Assembly (NCBI RefSeq): GCF_003957375.1
Contig: NZ_CP025473.1
Span: 470,001 to 534,000 of the forward strand
Source of the DNA: Enterococcus mundtii
GTDB taxonomy: Bacteria; Bacillota; Bacilli; Lactobacillales; Enterococcaceae
Direction of reading: 5' to 3'
DNA: 64,000 nt
A model generated the notes under the pieces. The model was not told where the DNA came from. It was given only the letters and a program-made list of their open reading frames with translations, and searched no databases. Made by a program: the position numbers and the translations under genes. Of this stretch, positions 1 through 10,335 are shown piece by piece. Positions within the stretch are counted from its first letter, which is position 1. Every line of letters begins with the position of its first letter.

Positions 1-434
1 TCTCGTTTTGCTAAAAATTCACGCGCTAAAGCTTGTGCGCCTTCTAGCGTATGGTTTGCAGCCCATCCACATTGGATTTCGTTGCTTGCTGGAACTTCTG
101 TCGCTTGTAGCACATCTTCCATCGTTTTTTCTAAAACATCTAAAATATCGTCATAATTTTCATGGTTGATGACAGTAAGATAAAAGCCTGTTTGGCATCC
201 CATTGGTGACCAGTCTACAATATAATCTGCATGATTACGAATGTTTTCGGCAGTTAAATGTTCTAAAGAATGCAAACCTGCCATATCCATGTGTTCTTTG
301 TTTGGCTGTTTGAAACGGACATCATATTTGATGATCAAATCGCCATGTTCGCCTTTTTTACGATCAGCTACACGAACATAAGGGGCTTTTACTTTACGGT
401 GGTCTAAATTAAAACTTTCGACATTCATTTTCAT
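1..434 (-). CDS. luxS: S-ribosylhomocysteine lyase LuxS (3' end cut by window edge)
   Basis: LuxS cleaves S-ribosylhomocysteine to homocysteine and DPD, the precursor of autoinducer-2; it is a cytosolic enzyme of the activated methyl cycle. The first 144 residues are visible. The HxxEH metal motif is present (HSLEHL, His55, Glu58, His59), as are the catalytic Cys80 in PMGCQTG and the third metal ligand Cys122 in QCGWAANH. The ATG at 434 follows a GGAGTAATTCAAT ribosome site. It lies downstream of the transsulfuration pair on the same strand, so its product homocysteine is their substrate. Only about 10 to 15 C-terminal residues should be missing. Confidence 0.96.
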   Translation of the reverse strand, partial: MKMNVESFNLDHRKVKAPYVRVADRKKGEHGDLIIKYDVRFKQPNKEHMDMAGLHSLEHLTAENIRNHADYIVDWSPMGCQTGFYLTVINHENYDDILDVLEKTMEDVLQATEVPASNEIQCGWAANHTLEGAQALAREFLAKR

Positions 435-463
435 ATTGAATTACTCCTAACTATCTGATGATT

Positions 464-494
464 CTTTTTAGAGAAATAAAAATCCTCTAAAAAG
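464..494. terminator. Perfect 10-bp inverted repeat upstream of luxS
   Basis: Arms CTTTTTAGAG (464-473) and CTCTAAAAAG (485-494) match perfectly around an 11-nt loop. It may end the transsulfuration transcript before luxS, or shape the luxS 5' untranslated region. The T-run after the stem on the minus strand is short, so termination is uncertain. Confidence 0.4.
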
Positions 495-585
495 ATTGGG
501 TCGATTTATTTAAATTCTAACACTTATTGCAGGCCAGGTGTAGAAAACTGATTGATTTTCTTCAATTCTTTAAAGATAAAATGGA

Positions 586-1782
<1,197 letters not shown>

Positions 1783-2700
1783 TCACAGATAAATATTTTT
1801 TGATAAGTAACGATCGGATGTATCTGGAAATATGGTCAGGATAGACTGTCCGTTAGGTAAACGTTGCGCTTCTTTTAATGCTGCGGCAAAAGCGGCCCCG
1901 CTCGAACTGCCTACTAATAATCCGTGTTCTCTTGCTAGTTGACGTGTGTAAGCAAATCCTTCGGCATCAGAAATAGTTTCAAATTGATCAATTGTCAACT
2001 CACTAAGAAAAGGGGGGACAAATTCAACACCGATGCCTTCAATTTCATGCCCATGTGAAGGACCACCATTCAAAATCGATCCTTCTGGCTCAACACCAAT
2101 CAAGCGAATTTCAGGTAAACGATCTTTTAGAAATTTTGCGGTTCCAGCAAACGTACCACCACTTCCAATACCGGCAACAAAGCTATTGATTGATCCTTTC
2201 AATTCTTGAAACAATTCGGGCCCTAATGTTTGGTAATAAGTAGCTGGATTGTGTGGGTTTTCAAACTGCAAGGGAACATAACTATTTGGAATCTCAGAAG
2301 CTAATTGTTTACTTTTTTCGATCGCACCAACGATTCCTTCTTCTGTAGGGGTGTGTACGATTTTTGCGCCTAGTGCCTGCATGATTTTTTGTTTTTCGAT
2401 ACTAAATTTTTCTGGTACGACAAAAATTGTTTTTAAATTGAATTTCAAAGCTGCCAGACCTAAACCAATGCCGGTATTTCCGGCAGTCGGCTCAATGATC
2501 GTTGTTTCTTGATCGATTTTTCCGCTTCCAAGCCCAGAGGACAGTAAGTACAAACCTAAACGATCTTTGATACTGCCACCGGGATTCAAGTATTCCAGTT
2601 TTGCATAGATCACAGAATCTTTGGGCATAGGAAAATCTTTTGCAGTAAATTGATAGATGGGCGTATGCCCGACTGCTTCAGTAATTGATGAGATGATCAC
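1783..2700 (-). CDS. Cystathionine beta-synthase / cysteine synthase family PLP enzyme (MccA/CysK-like)
   Basis: A fold-type II PLP enzyme of 305 residues. Lys45 in GSIKDR is the expected PLP lysine, followed by the TAGNTG substrate loop and the GSGGT and GSSSGA phosphate-binding motifs. In Bacillus, the paired yrhA-yrhB (mccA-mccB) genes make cysteine from homocysteine and O-acetylserine. The same pair here, 48 nt apart and near luxS, suggests that role rather than sulfide-dependent CysK. Start ATG at 2700 follows TTTGGAGGTATGGATTC. An intrinsic terminator and a cysteine-rich leader peptide lie directly upstream on the same strand. Confidence 0.88.
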   Translation of the reverse strand: MIISSITEAVGHTPIYQFTAKDFPMPKDSVIYAKLEYLNPGGSIKDRLGLYLLSSGLGSGKIDQETTIIEPTAGNTGIGLGLAALKFNLKTIFVVPEKFSIEKQKIMQALGAKIVHTPTEEGIVGAIEKSKQLASEIPNSYVPLQFENPHNPATYYQTLGPELFQELKGSINSFVAGIGSGGTFAGTAKFLKDRLPEIRLIGVEPEGSILNGGPSHGHEIEGIGVEFVPPFLSELTIDQFETISDAEGFAYTRQLAREHGLLVGSSSGAAFAAALKEAQRLPNGQSILTIFPDTSDRYLSKNIYL

Positions 2701-2720
2701 GAATCCATACCTCCAAAAAG

Positions 2721-2758
2721 TAAAATAAAAAAGGAGCTGACTAATTAATCAGCTCCTT
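2721..2758 (-). terminator. Intrinsic terminator between the cysteine leader peptide and the transsulfuration genes
   Basis: A perfect 10-bp stem AAGGAGCTGA/TCAGCTCCTT (2731-2740 with 2749-2758) has an 8-nt loop. Read on the minus strand it is followed by a T-rich tail (TTTTTTATTTTA). It sits after the leader peptide and before the first structural gene, the classical position of an attenuator. The stem begins with AAGGAG, so it could also mask an SD-like sequence. Confidence 0.8.
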
Positions 2759-2826
2759 GTAAGATCGTAAATTGAAAAGACTAAGAAAGAAAACACTTTC
2801 ACTACAGAAAGAAATCTTTCATTCAA

Positions 2827-2922
2827 CTATGAAGGGCAATTAATAGACATGGCAAACAGTATGCTGTTTTTACACACCATATAACAACAATACTTCAATT
2901 GTTTTGAGTAATTGATTGCCAT
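2827..2922 (-). CDS. Cysteine-rich leader peptide (31 aa), putative attenuation peptide
   Basis: ATG at 2922 preceded by TATTGGAGGGATAAGC (strong ribosome site, 7-8 nt spacing) opens a 31-codon frame ending in TAG. The peptide contains four cysteines, three of them in the short run KYCCYMVC and a fourth near the end (INCPS). It precedes an intrinsic terminator and two cysteine-synthesis genes. By analogy with His, Trp and Leu leader peptides, ribosome stalling at Cys codons when Cys-tRNA is scarce would prevent termination. The start region CATGGCAA can pair with TTGCCATG inside the frame, suggesting a switchable RNA fold. The function is inference; I know of no named family. Confidence 0.72.
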   Translation of the reverse strand: MAINYSKQLKYCCYMVCKNSILFAMSINCPS

Positions 2923-2950
2923 GCTTATCCCTCCAATAATGATTTAACTA

Positions 2951-2979
2951 AAAATAGCATGAATAAACAAGAAAGTCAA
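2951..2979 (-). promoter_or_regulatory. SigA-type promoter for the cysteine leader transcript
   Basis: On the minus strand, TTGACT (2974-2979) and TATTTT (2951-2956) are separated by exactly 17 nt, about 29 nt upstream of the leader peptide start. The transcript would include the whole leader frame and terminator. Confidence 0.6.
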
Positions 2980-3076
2980 AGAGTAAAATTTCAAAATCAA
3001 TAATTTTCTAGTCTTATCAGCGTTTGTCTGATACAATAAGGATGATTATGATTAAGAGAAAAAGGAGCAAAAAATA

Positions 3077-3637
3077 ATGATCTCAGCAAGCGATTTAAAA
3101 GCCGGAATGACATTTGTCCAAGACGGAAAATTGATCAAAGTAATTGATGCAAGTCATCACAAACCTGGTAAAGGAAATACTGTGATGCGTATGAAGCTAA
3201 AAGATGTTCGTACTGGTGCTACTTACGATACGACACTAAGACCAGATGAAAAATTTGAAAAAGCACACATCGATACAAAACCAGTTCAATACTTATACAC
3301 AATGGATGATACAGCATTCTTTATGGATCTAGAAACATACGAACAATATGAGATCCCTGTAGAAACTGTATCTGAAGAAATGAAATTTATCTTAGAAAAC
3401 ATGGAAGTTAAAATCCAATTCTTCGGTAGCGAAGTGATTGGTGTCCAATTACCAACAACAGTTGTCTTACGTGTCGTTGAAACACAACCATCGATCAAAG
3501 GTGCGACAGTGACTGGTTCTGGTAAACCTGCCACAATGGAAACAGGCTTAGTAGTCAACGTACCTGATTTCATCGAAACAGATGAATTATTAGAAATCAA
3601 TACAGCAGAAGGTTCATACGTAAAACGTGCGAAATAA
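3077..3637 (+). CDS. efp: Translation elongation factor P
   Basis: EF-P rescues ribosomes stalled at proline runs. The 186-residue protein has the full three-domain length: KOW-like domain I with the loop SHHKPGKGN, whose tip Lys32 is the usual modification site, then the two OB domains, ending in the conserved [20 protein letters not shown] region. ATG at 3077 follows AAAGGAGCAAAAAATA. It is monocistronic, with a strong terminator just downstream that also serves the convergent regulator gene. Confidence 0.97.
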   Translation: MISASDLKAGMTFVQDGKLIKVIDASHHKPGKGNTVMRMKLKDVRTGATYDTTLRPDEKFEKAHIDTKPVQYLYTMDDTAFFMDLETYEQYEIPVETVSEEMKFILENMEVKIQFFGSEVIGVQLPTTVVLRVVETQPSIKGATVTGSGKPATMETGLVVNVPDFIETDELLEINTAEGSYVKRAK

Positions 3638-3648
3638 TCGAGTGCAGT

Positions 3649-3687
3649 AAAAAAGCTTTTAAGCAGGATGCTTAAAAGCTTTTTTTT
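3649..3687. terminator. Bidirectional terminator between efp and the Mga-type regulator
   Basis: A stem of AAAAAAGCTTTTAAGC with its complement (3649-3664 with 3670-3685) closes on a 5-nt loop. T-runs follow on both strands. It separates two convergent genes. Confidence 0.88.
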
Positions 3688-3690
3688 ACA

Positions 3691-5187
3691 TTAATCAGCA
3701 AATAATGTTTGTAGCTTTAAATGATGAACTTCTAACAGTCGTTGATACAGATTTGTTTCAAAGTCTCTATAATGACAAAAATCAAGGACTGTATACTTAG
3801 AAGGATCAAGTCCAATAGGGATTAGTAGTGGGGAACCAAAGATAAAAAAATCATACTCTTCAATGATGGGAAGTGTGAGTCGCTCAATATCTACAAAGGG
3901 GATCTTCTTACCTAAATTTAAGATTTCTGCGGAGATCAGATGTTCAGAGACGTTGACAAACCCAACTTTCAATTTATAGTTTTCGTCGATTTCTGAATAA
4001 TAAGGATAAAGTAAACTGGCTTGTAGATAGGCTAATTCACTTACGCAAGATTTCAACCATTTATAGTTTTTTCGTTGTGCGATTTTTTTCCAAAATCCTT
4101 CAATTTTGATTGTCAAGATACGTAAGAGTGGGTATTTATCTTGAATATAGGAAGAGATAAATAATGTGGTCAAAGGAATTTTTTGTTTAAACATGCTAAA
4201 GTTACCAATAGATAGATAGAGATTCAAAAGCAAAGCTGGCTCTTTCTCAAAATGAAATGTACCAATAAATGTATGGCAATGCTCCTGAAATTCATCTAAA
4301 ATAGCTTTGATCTCATTACTCGGTTGTTGATAGGAATGTTGCACGATCGGCACACGAATATCTTGATTAGAGGTAAGAAACGGCCAATAATAGAACAAAT
4401 AAAATAAAGAGTTTACCTCTAAGATATCTAAACGAAGATTTGCAATTTTGAAGAAGTCATAAAAAAAGTCAATGTTTGTTTCACTTGGAATAAAAGAATC
4501 TTTCGATAAACTGTAAATATCTGTAAAATGATTATTTTCGATCCTAAGCAAACAAATCAGACAATGGAGACTAGCTTGTTTTTTTCCTAAATCAAACTTA
4601 TTCTTGTGTTGCGAACCTTCGTGTTTATAAATCAATGCGCGAATTTCTTGGCTGTAAGGATTGCTGTCCAGACTTTCTCCTAGTGAAACAAACCAAAAGA
4701 AATTGAAAAAAATGATACGAATCAGTGTTTCAGAACCAGATAAGGTAAGATTCGATAAATTCAAGTTGATATTGTATTCCTTCAAATATTCAGCCAATTT
4801 TTTTGTTTGTCTAAAACACGTTGAGCGACTGATAAAGTGACGATTGCAAAAAGCTGCAAGATCTTCATCTTGTTCAGTCAGAAGACTGATCAATAATTTA
4901 TAAGAAACACTTTCTGTTGATAGGTAATGTTGATATTGGGTATATTGAACAAGTTGTTCAGGAATGGATAACTTGTTTTTAGTATGTAACAGTTTAATAT
5001 CAGTAAATTGTTCTAAATCATCTTGTATAGCATATAGGATTTTTTTGAAACGAGTCGCACTAAAATAGAAATCTAAGTTTTCTCGTACATGATCTAAACT
5101 ATATTCCCCTGGCCATAAGGTCATCACCTTTCCATACACACTTAATTTCATTCGTGCATGGTCATCTAATAAAATTTTTTCAATCAA
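3691..5187 (-). CDS. Mga/AtxA-family transcriptional regulator, EbpR-like
   Basis: A 498-residue protein with N-terminal helix-turn-helix domains (for example FCNRHFISRSTCFRQTKKL near residue 110), a PRD-like middle and a C-terminal EIIB-like region. This is the architecture of Mga, AtxA and enterococcal EbpR. It lies next to, and diverges from, the pilus operon that starts at 5540, so it is the obvious candidate activator of it. EbpR activates ebpABC in E. faecalis; whether this one does is inferred from position and length. It is intact, unlike the second Mga-type gene near 43 kb. Confidence 0.82.
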   Translation of the reverse strand: MIEKILLDDHARMKLSVYGKVMTLWPGEYSLDHVRENLDFYFSATRFKKILYAIQDDLEQFTDIKLLHTKNKLSIPEQLVQYTQYQHYLSTESVSYKLLISLLTEQDEDLAAFCNRHFISRSTCFRQTKKLAEYLKEYNINLNLSNLTLSGSETLIRIIFFNFFWFVSLGESLDSNPYSQEIRALIYKHEGSQHKNKFDLGKKQASLHCLICLLRIENNHFTDIYSLSKDSFIPSETNIDFFYDFFKIANLRLDILEVNSLFYLFYYWPFLTSNQDIRVPIVQHSYQQPSNEIKAILDEFQEHCHTFIGTFHFEKEPALLLNLYLSIGNFSMFKQKIPLTTLFISSYIQDKYPLLRILTIKIEGFWKKIAQRKNYKWLKSCVSELAYLQASLLYPYYSEIDENYKLKVGFVNVSEHLISAEILNLGKKIPFVDIERLTLPIIEEYDFFIFGSPLLIPIGLDPSKYTVLDFCHYRDFETNLYQRLLEVHHLKLQTLFAD

Positions 5188-5539
5188 TTCTTCACCTTCT
5201 TTTATATTTTCATTATTAATACCCTATTTATTTTGCCTTGTAAATACTTGTCTCAATTTTCTAAAAAAACTATACAGGATTTAGAAACATTTTTTTTAAA
5301 TTTGTCTCAAAACTATCCTCCAATATGTTTATTTTGTGAGAGAAAAGAATAATAAATTGATTTTAAATAACGAATTATTAATTTATATTATTTGTTGTAT
5401 AAAAAATCAAACCATTTAAAATAACTTTAATTTAATAGTTAGAAACAAAAGAGAGAAGAACTAGAAAGATTAGTGAATTTTTTCTTTTTTTTATATTATC
5501 TAATTGAATTTTAAAGTTTTTTTAAGGAGGTATCCATAA
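5188..5539. promoter_or_regulatory. Divergent AT-rich intergenic region between the EbpR-like gene and the pilus operon
   Basis: About 350 nt of very AT-rich DNA with poly-T and poly-A tracts. It must hold the promoters of both the regulator and the pilus operon. AAGGAGG at 5524-5530 is a full anti-SD match for ebpA. I cannot place -35/-10 boxes with confidence, and there is no coding frame. The AT-richness and likely curvature fit targets of Mga/AtxA regulators. Confidence 0.5.
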
Positions 5540-8500
5540 ATGAAGAAGCGAAATTATTTCATCGTTTTCTGTCTATTTTCTCTATTTTTCGTCACCTATT
5601 TCTATTTCCAAAAAGGAAAGACTGTGGCAGCTAATGAAGAAGCAACCATTGAAGTATTAAATAATGAATATGGCAAAGTAAGTATTAGGAAAATAGATCA
5701 TCAGCTAACGGTCGTGTATCGATTAAAAGAGCAAACACAAGAAAACCGATTTTTATTCCAGTTACATCCAAAAGATGCACCTGAAACGAATCTGCTTTCC
5801 TCTTATGTTTCTCAAGAATATCAAGAATACACAGATGAACAACAACGAAAATGGCTAGCAGGTGATTTTTCTCAAGCCGTTGAAGAAAAAGAATTGTCCA
5901 TTGAATTACCGAGTACGAGCAAAGAATTTCAACTCAATATTCAGATAGAAGAAAAAACGGGTCAGTTACTTTTATCTGAACCAGCTTCCTTTTCATTTTC
6001 TATAGATAACGAGAATCAGGAAACTGCACAAACGAGTGAACCAACGTCTGAAACCACGACTTCTTCTGAAAACAGTGAGGTGTCGGATGATTCAGCGGTA
6101 GCTAAAAACGAATATCGTCCGTTTGAACAACCACAATTATTCAATGAACAGTTGAAACCTAAAGGGTTAGCTACGATTGAACCGGAATATACCACAGATG
6201 AGCAAGGAACCTATCCGCAAGCGATGTGGCAACCGGAAAATGACGAGAATGTACGAAATCATCAAGGGAATCGTCATGGTCAATCACAATGGGATGGATT
6301 GACGAATTGGGATGGTGACCCAACCAATCAAAACAATTCTTATATTGAATATGGTGGGGAAAAAGAAGAAGCCGATTACGCAATCCGTAAATTTGCCAAA
6401 GAGACAGCGAATCCTGGATTGTTTGACTTGTATCTGAATGTTCGAGGAAATACCCAAAAAAATATCACTCCTTTAGATGTCGTTCTGGTTGTTGACTGGT
6501 CTGGCAGTATGAATGAGGACAATCGTATTATTGAAGTGAAGAATGGGATTGATCGATTTGTCGATACCTTATCAGAAAGTGGTGTAACGGAAAAAATCAA
6601 TTTAGGTTATGTTGGTTTTTCTAGTGAAGGCTACGACAATCGAATGATACCGATTGCTGGATTTGATTCTGTAAAGGAAGAAATCCAAGCAGCCACACCT
6701 GATTCAACAAGTGGTGGTACGTTTACTCAAAATGGTTTACGTCAGGCAGGCGAGATGTTGTCTGAACAAAATGGTCACAAAAAGGTGATCGTTCTTTTGA
6801 CTGATGGTGTTCCGACATGCTCCTATCACGTATCAAGTGTGGTGACTGAAGAGGACGGTAGTTATTATGGCGCGACTTTTAGCAATCAAGTCGATCATCC
6901 CGAATATACTTCAAAAATTTCCCCGCCTTATCTTGTACCTGTTAGAGACCAAGATTCACAAGGGCATTGGATCAATTCAACATTCACAGCAACAATCGGT
7001 GAAGCAATGGCATTGAAAGAACGAGGTATCGAAATCCATGGCTTGGGTATACAGTTGCAAGGAGATGAAACAGAAGGAATCACGAAGGAAGAAGTGGAAC
7101 GGCGAATGCGTAAGATGGTTACCACTGGCGAAGACGGTACGGCATATTATGAATCTGCAAATGAGTCTGCGGATATCGCCGATTATCTAGCCAAAAAAGC
7201 TGTGCAGCTTTCTGGAACAGTTGTTGACGGAAAAATAACGGATCCAATCATTGATCCATTTGTTTATCAACCAGACAGCGCTTCTGTTACAAGTGTAGGG
7301 ACAACCCCTCTATCGATTGAGCCACTTCTTTCTATTGATGGGCAAACGATCAATGTCGATAAAATCTATTTAAAAAAAGGTCAGGAAATCCAACTACACT
7401 ATCAAGTGAGACTCCAAACAGAAAGCGAAAAGTTCGAGACTGATACTTGGTATCAAATGAATGGGCAAACAATCTTCCAACCAACGAGCAATCCAGATGT
7501 TCTTGCTAAATTCGGTGTGCCGTCAGCCAAAGCACCAGGTGTATCTCTTGATTTTTTCAAGGAATGGGAAGAATTTGATCAAGATACGACGACTCGACCA
7601 GAGAAAGTGATTTATGAAATCAAGCGAACAGGAATCATTGAAACATCTAGTTGGGAAAGTGGCTATGTAGAATTAAGTAAACCGGAAGAGGAGAACACCA
7701 ATGTTTGGGAGCGAACCAATATCACCAAACTTTTAGCGTCCAGTGAAGCGTCTCGTGAAACCCTCAACTTGCCAAAATACAACAATCAAGGGCAAGAATT
7801 TCACTATGAAGCGGTGAATGAGTTGGATGTACCAGGATATCAATCAGAAAAAATCAACGCAACGACTTGGAAAAATAAAAAACAATTTGTTCCTTTAGAT
7901 TTAAAAATAACCAAGAAAACTTCGTCAGCTGACCATCTCTTAAAAGGAGCAGTGTTTCAACTAACGATTGGAGGTCAGGAGATTCAGCTGATCGACCATG
8001 AGGATGGTACCTATTCATTGCCAGAAGGCACACGCCTTGAAAAAGGGAAATCTTATACATTGACAGAAATCAGTGCACCTGCTGGACATGAAAAATCGGA
8101 AAAGCAGACGTGGGAAATTGCCATTTCTGACAATGGGGAAGTAACAGTGGACAAACAACAAGCTACAGTCACTGATCAAGTGATCCAATTGACGATTGAG
8201 AATCCATTTGCAGATCTTCCGATAGCCATAAGAAAATATACCGAAAAGGACAAACAAAAAATCAATCTGGCAGGAGCAACTTTTGCTTTACAAATAAAAG
8301 GCGAAACAGGAATCTATCATACACTGAAGGAGGAAGTCACCGCATCATCAGGATTGGCAGAATTCGTGATACAAAAAGCGGGGGAATATCGTTTAGTAGA
8401 AACAGTAGGACCGCTTGGCTACGATACGATTCCAGGAAACTATGAATTTAAAGTTGACCCTTACGGTACGATTCTATATGACGGAGAAAATGTAGAGGAA

Positions 8501-8986
8501 GATACCGTTTGGACATTGACGCATATGAATCAAATCAAACCTTTTGATTTAACAGTTCTAAAGCAAACGGATACAGGACAGGCGCTAAAAGGGGCAGTCT
8601 TCCGACTATCCGGTCCAGATGGACAGATTGAATTACCAAACGACGAAAAAGTAACTGATACATTTGTTTTTGAGAACCTAAAACCGGGTGAGTATACGTT
8701 GGAGGAGATCAAAACACCGGAAGGTTATCTGGGATTAGAGCAACCCGTACAGATCGTTATCCAAACGGATAGAAAAGTAACTGTAGATGGTGAACCAACA
8801 GAAGTCCAGTTACAAAATGATCATACGAACAACCAAATCCATTTGGTCATCACCAATCAGGCATTGATCCCACTGCCTGAAACCGGAGGATCTGGCCGAC
8901 TTGGCTTCTTATTATTAAGTATCCTTGCGATTGTTTCATTTGTCGTTTATTCAAGGGGGATGAAACGAGGAGGCATTTCAAGTTGA
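5540..8986 (+). CDS. ebpA: Pilus tip/adhesin pilin with VWA domain (EbpA-like)
   Basis: An 1148-residue surface protein: signal peptide (about residues 1-30), an acidic Ser/Thr/Glu-rich linker near 165-185, and a von Willebrand factor A domain with the MIDAS motif DWSGSMN near 319. Several Cna-B/SpaA-type pilin domains with E-boxes follow (YTLTEISAP, YRLVETVGP, YTLEEIKTP). The sorting signal LPETG is at 1112-1116, then a hydrophobic stretch and RGMKRGG tail. First gene of a four-gene operon; its stop overlaps the next start. Length and layout match EbpA/EmpA tip pilins that bind host ligands. AAGGAGG lies 9 nt before the ATG. Confidence 0.92.
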   Translation: MKKRNYFIVFCLFSLFFVTYFYFQKGKTVAANEEATIEVLNNEYGKVSIRKIDHQLTVVYRLKEQTQENRFLFQLHPKDAPETNLLSSYVSQEYQEYTDEQQRKWLAGDFSQAVEEKELSIELPSTSKEFQLNIQIEEKTGQLLLSEPASFSFSIDNENQETAQTSEPTSETTTSSENSEVSDDSAVAKNEYRPFEQPQLFNEQLKPKGLATIEPEYTTDEQGTYPQAMWQPENDENVRNHQGNRHGQSQWDGLTNWDGDPTNQNNSYIEYGGEKEEADYAIRKFAKETANPGLFDLYLNVRGNTQKNITPLDVVLVVDWSGSMNEDNRIIEVKNGIDRFVDTLSESGVTEKINLGYVGFSSEGYDNRMIPIAGFDSVKEEIQAATPDSTSGGTFTQNGLRQAGEMLSEQNGHKKVIVLLTDGVPTCSYHVSSVVTEEDGSYYGATFSNQVDHPEYTSKISPPYLVPVRDQDSQGHWINSTFTATIGEAMALKERGIEIHGLGIQLQGDETEGITKEEVERRMRKMVTTGEDGTAYYESANESADIADYLAKKAVQLSGTVVDGKITDPIIDPFVYQPDSASVTSVGTTPLSIEPLLSIDGQTINVDKIYLKKGQEIQLHYQVRLQTESEKFETDTWYQMNGQTIFQPTSNPDVLAKFGVPSAKAPGVSLDFFKEWEEFDQDTTTRPEKVIYEIKRTGIIETSSWESGYVELSKPEEENTNVWERTNITKLLASSEASRETLNLPKYNNQGQEFHYEAVNELDVPGYQSEKINATTWKNKKQFVPLDLKITKKTSSADHLLKGAVFQLTIGGQEIQLIDHEDGTYSLPEGTRLEKGKSYTLTEISAPAGHEKSEKQTWEIAISDNGEVTVDKQQATVTDQVIQLTIENPFADLPIAIRKYTEKDKQKINLAGATFALQIKGETGIYHTLKEEVTASSGLAEFVIQKAGEYRLVETVGPLGYDTIPGNYEFKVDPYGTILYDGENVEEDTVWTLTHMNQIKPFDLTVLKQTDTGQALKGAVFRLSGPDGQIELPNDEKVTDTFVFENLKPGEYTLEEIKTPEGYLGLEQPVQIVIQTDRKVTVDGEPTEVQLQNDHTNNQIHLVITNQALIPLPETGGSGRLGFLLLSILAIVSFVVYSRGMKRGGISS

Positions 8987-10335
8987 CCAAGTATTATTGG
9001 TTCTTGCTGTTGTTGCCTTTTCTGTTAGTTGGTGGTGCCAAAACGTGTATCGCCCAAACACAAGAGATGGTCCAGTTGATTGTCCATACTACGCAGCCCT
9101 CATCAGATAAACAAACGGAATCCCATCAAGCAAGTTTTGCGGTTTACGATGTGACAAAATTATTTTATCAATTACGTAAAAAAGGATTTACTGTCGAAGA
9201 AACACAACAAATCATTGCGCAACAAGGTACTTCAGCAGGTTCTTTTCTAATGGAAAAACTGGTGAAGTCGAACAATGATGGAGAAGATGTAGCAATCTTT
9301 GATCTACGTGAGTCAACGAATCAAATAGGTAACGTTTATTTAGTGAATGAAACCACTCACATAGCAGATGCGTTTGCAGGATCACAAAATGTAGTCGTGG
9401 TTTTGCCTCTTTATGATTCATATGATCACCCACAAAAGGCAATCCATCTCTATCCTAAAATGAACCAAGAGCCATCTGCGATCGTCTTTGAAAAAAAGCT
9501 TGTAGAGGAAAAAAACACTTATTCGATTGGTGAAAAGATCTACTATCAATTGGATATCCAGTTTCCAAATGGGATAGCAACTGAAGAAACATGTGTAGTC
9601 ACTGACAGTGCGACGAAAGAGTTGGAATTGCTAACTGAATCACTCAAAGTCCACAGCGAAGAAAAACGCTTGGAAAATCTGACGTTTCATAGCCATAGTC
9701 AAGGATTCAGCATTGCGTTTAACGGTCAAGACTTGCAAGATCTGGCAGGTAAAACAGTGAGGATCAACTATCAGATGCGTTTACTACAAGATGCAATTGC
9801 TGATCAATCGATCATTAATCAAGCGACATTAAACATCGGAACAGCATCATTGTCACGAAGTACACGCATTCGAACAGGGGGGAAGTGGTTTCAAAAAGTT
9901 ACAACAGATAAGGAACAACAGGTGCTAGAAGATGCAATGTTTATGATCAAAAACCAACAGGAAGAATACCTGCATTTGAAAGATGGAAAATATTGCTGGA
10001 AAAAACGAGCAAGAGATGCAATAACGCTGACTTCTGATCGAAATGGCTTCTTTTCCATCAATGGCTTAGCAGACGGAGAATATTTACTTGAAGAAATCAA
10101 AGCACCAAAAGGGTATAAAAGAAACCCTTATGCTGTCTCGTTTGTCGTAAAAAGTATGTCATATGCCATCAATGGACAACCTAGTGAACCTTTGAAAATC
10201 ACTAATCAGAAACAAGAAACGAGTTTTCTTTTTCCAAAAACAACTGACGAAAAAATAAGTGTTGGTATGATTGGTGGCATATCGATCATAGGTAGTTTCA
10301 TTATTTATCAAAAGAACAGGAGTAAAGAAGAATGA
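8983..10335 (+). CDS. ebpB: Minor (basal) pilin, EbpB-like
   Basis: A 450-residue pilin with signal peptide (TKYYWFLLLLPFLL...), the pilin-type motif IHLYPK near 155, a middle domain, and an E-box YLLEEIKAPKGY near 366-377. The start is TTG at 8983, overlapping the ebpA stop. The C-terminus has a membrane span and a KNRSKEE tail, but the expected LPxTG reads as FPKTT. It is therefore a degenerate or non-standard sorting signal. Second gene of the pilus operon; by position it is the base pilin that links the shaft to the wall. Confidence 0.88.
   Translation: MTKYYWFLLLLPFLLVGGAKTCIAQTQEMVQLIVHTTQPSSDKQTESHQASFAVYDVTKLFYQLRKKGFTVEETQQIIAQQGTSAGSFLMEKLVKSNNDGEDVAIFDLRESTNQIGNVYLVNETTHIADAFAGSQNVVVVLPLYDSYDHPQKAIHLYPKMNQEPSAIVFEKKLVEEKNTYSIGEKIYYQLDIQFPNGIATEETCVVTDSATKELELLTESLKVHSEEKRLENLTFHSHSQGFSIAFNGQDLQDLAGKTVRINYQMRLLQDAIADQSIINQATLNIGTASLSRSTRIRTGGKWFQKVTTDKEQQVLEDAMFMIKNQQEEYLHLKDGKYCWKKRARDAITLTSDRNGFFSINGLADGEYLLEEIKAPKGYKRNPYAVSFVVKSMSYAINGQPSEPLKITNQKQETSFLFPKTTDEKISVGMIGGISIIGSFIIYQKNRSKEE

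Noticed and set aside
2701-3000. T-box or S-box riboswitch before the transsulfuration genes
   Set aside because: No T-box GGGTGGNACCGCG block and no S-box core; the leader peptide with terminator explains the region better.
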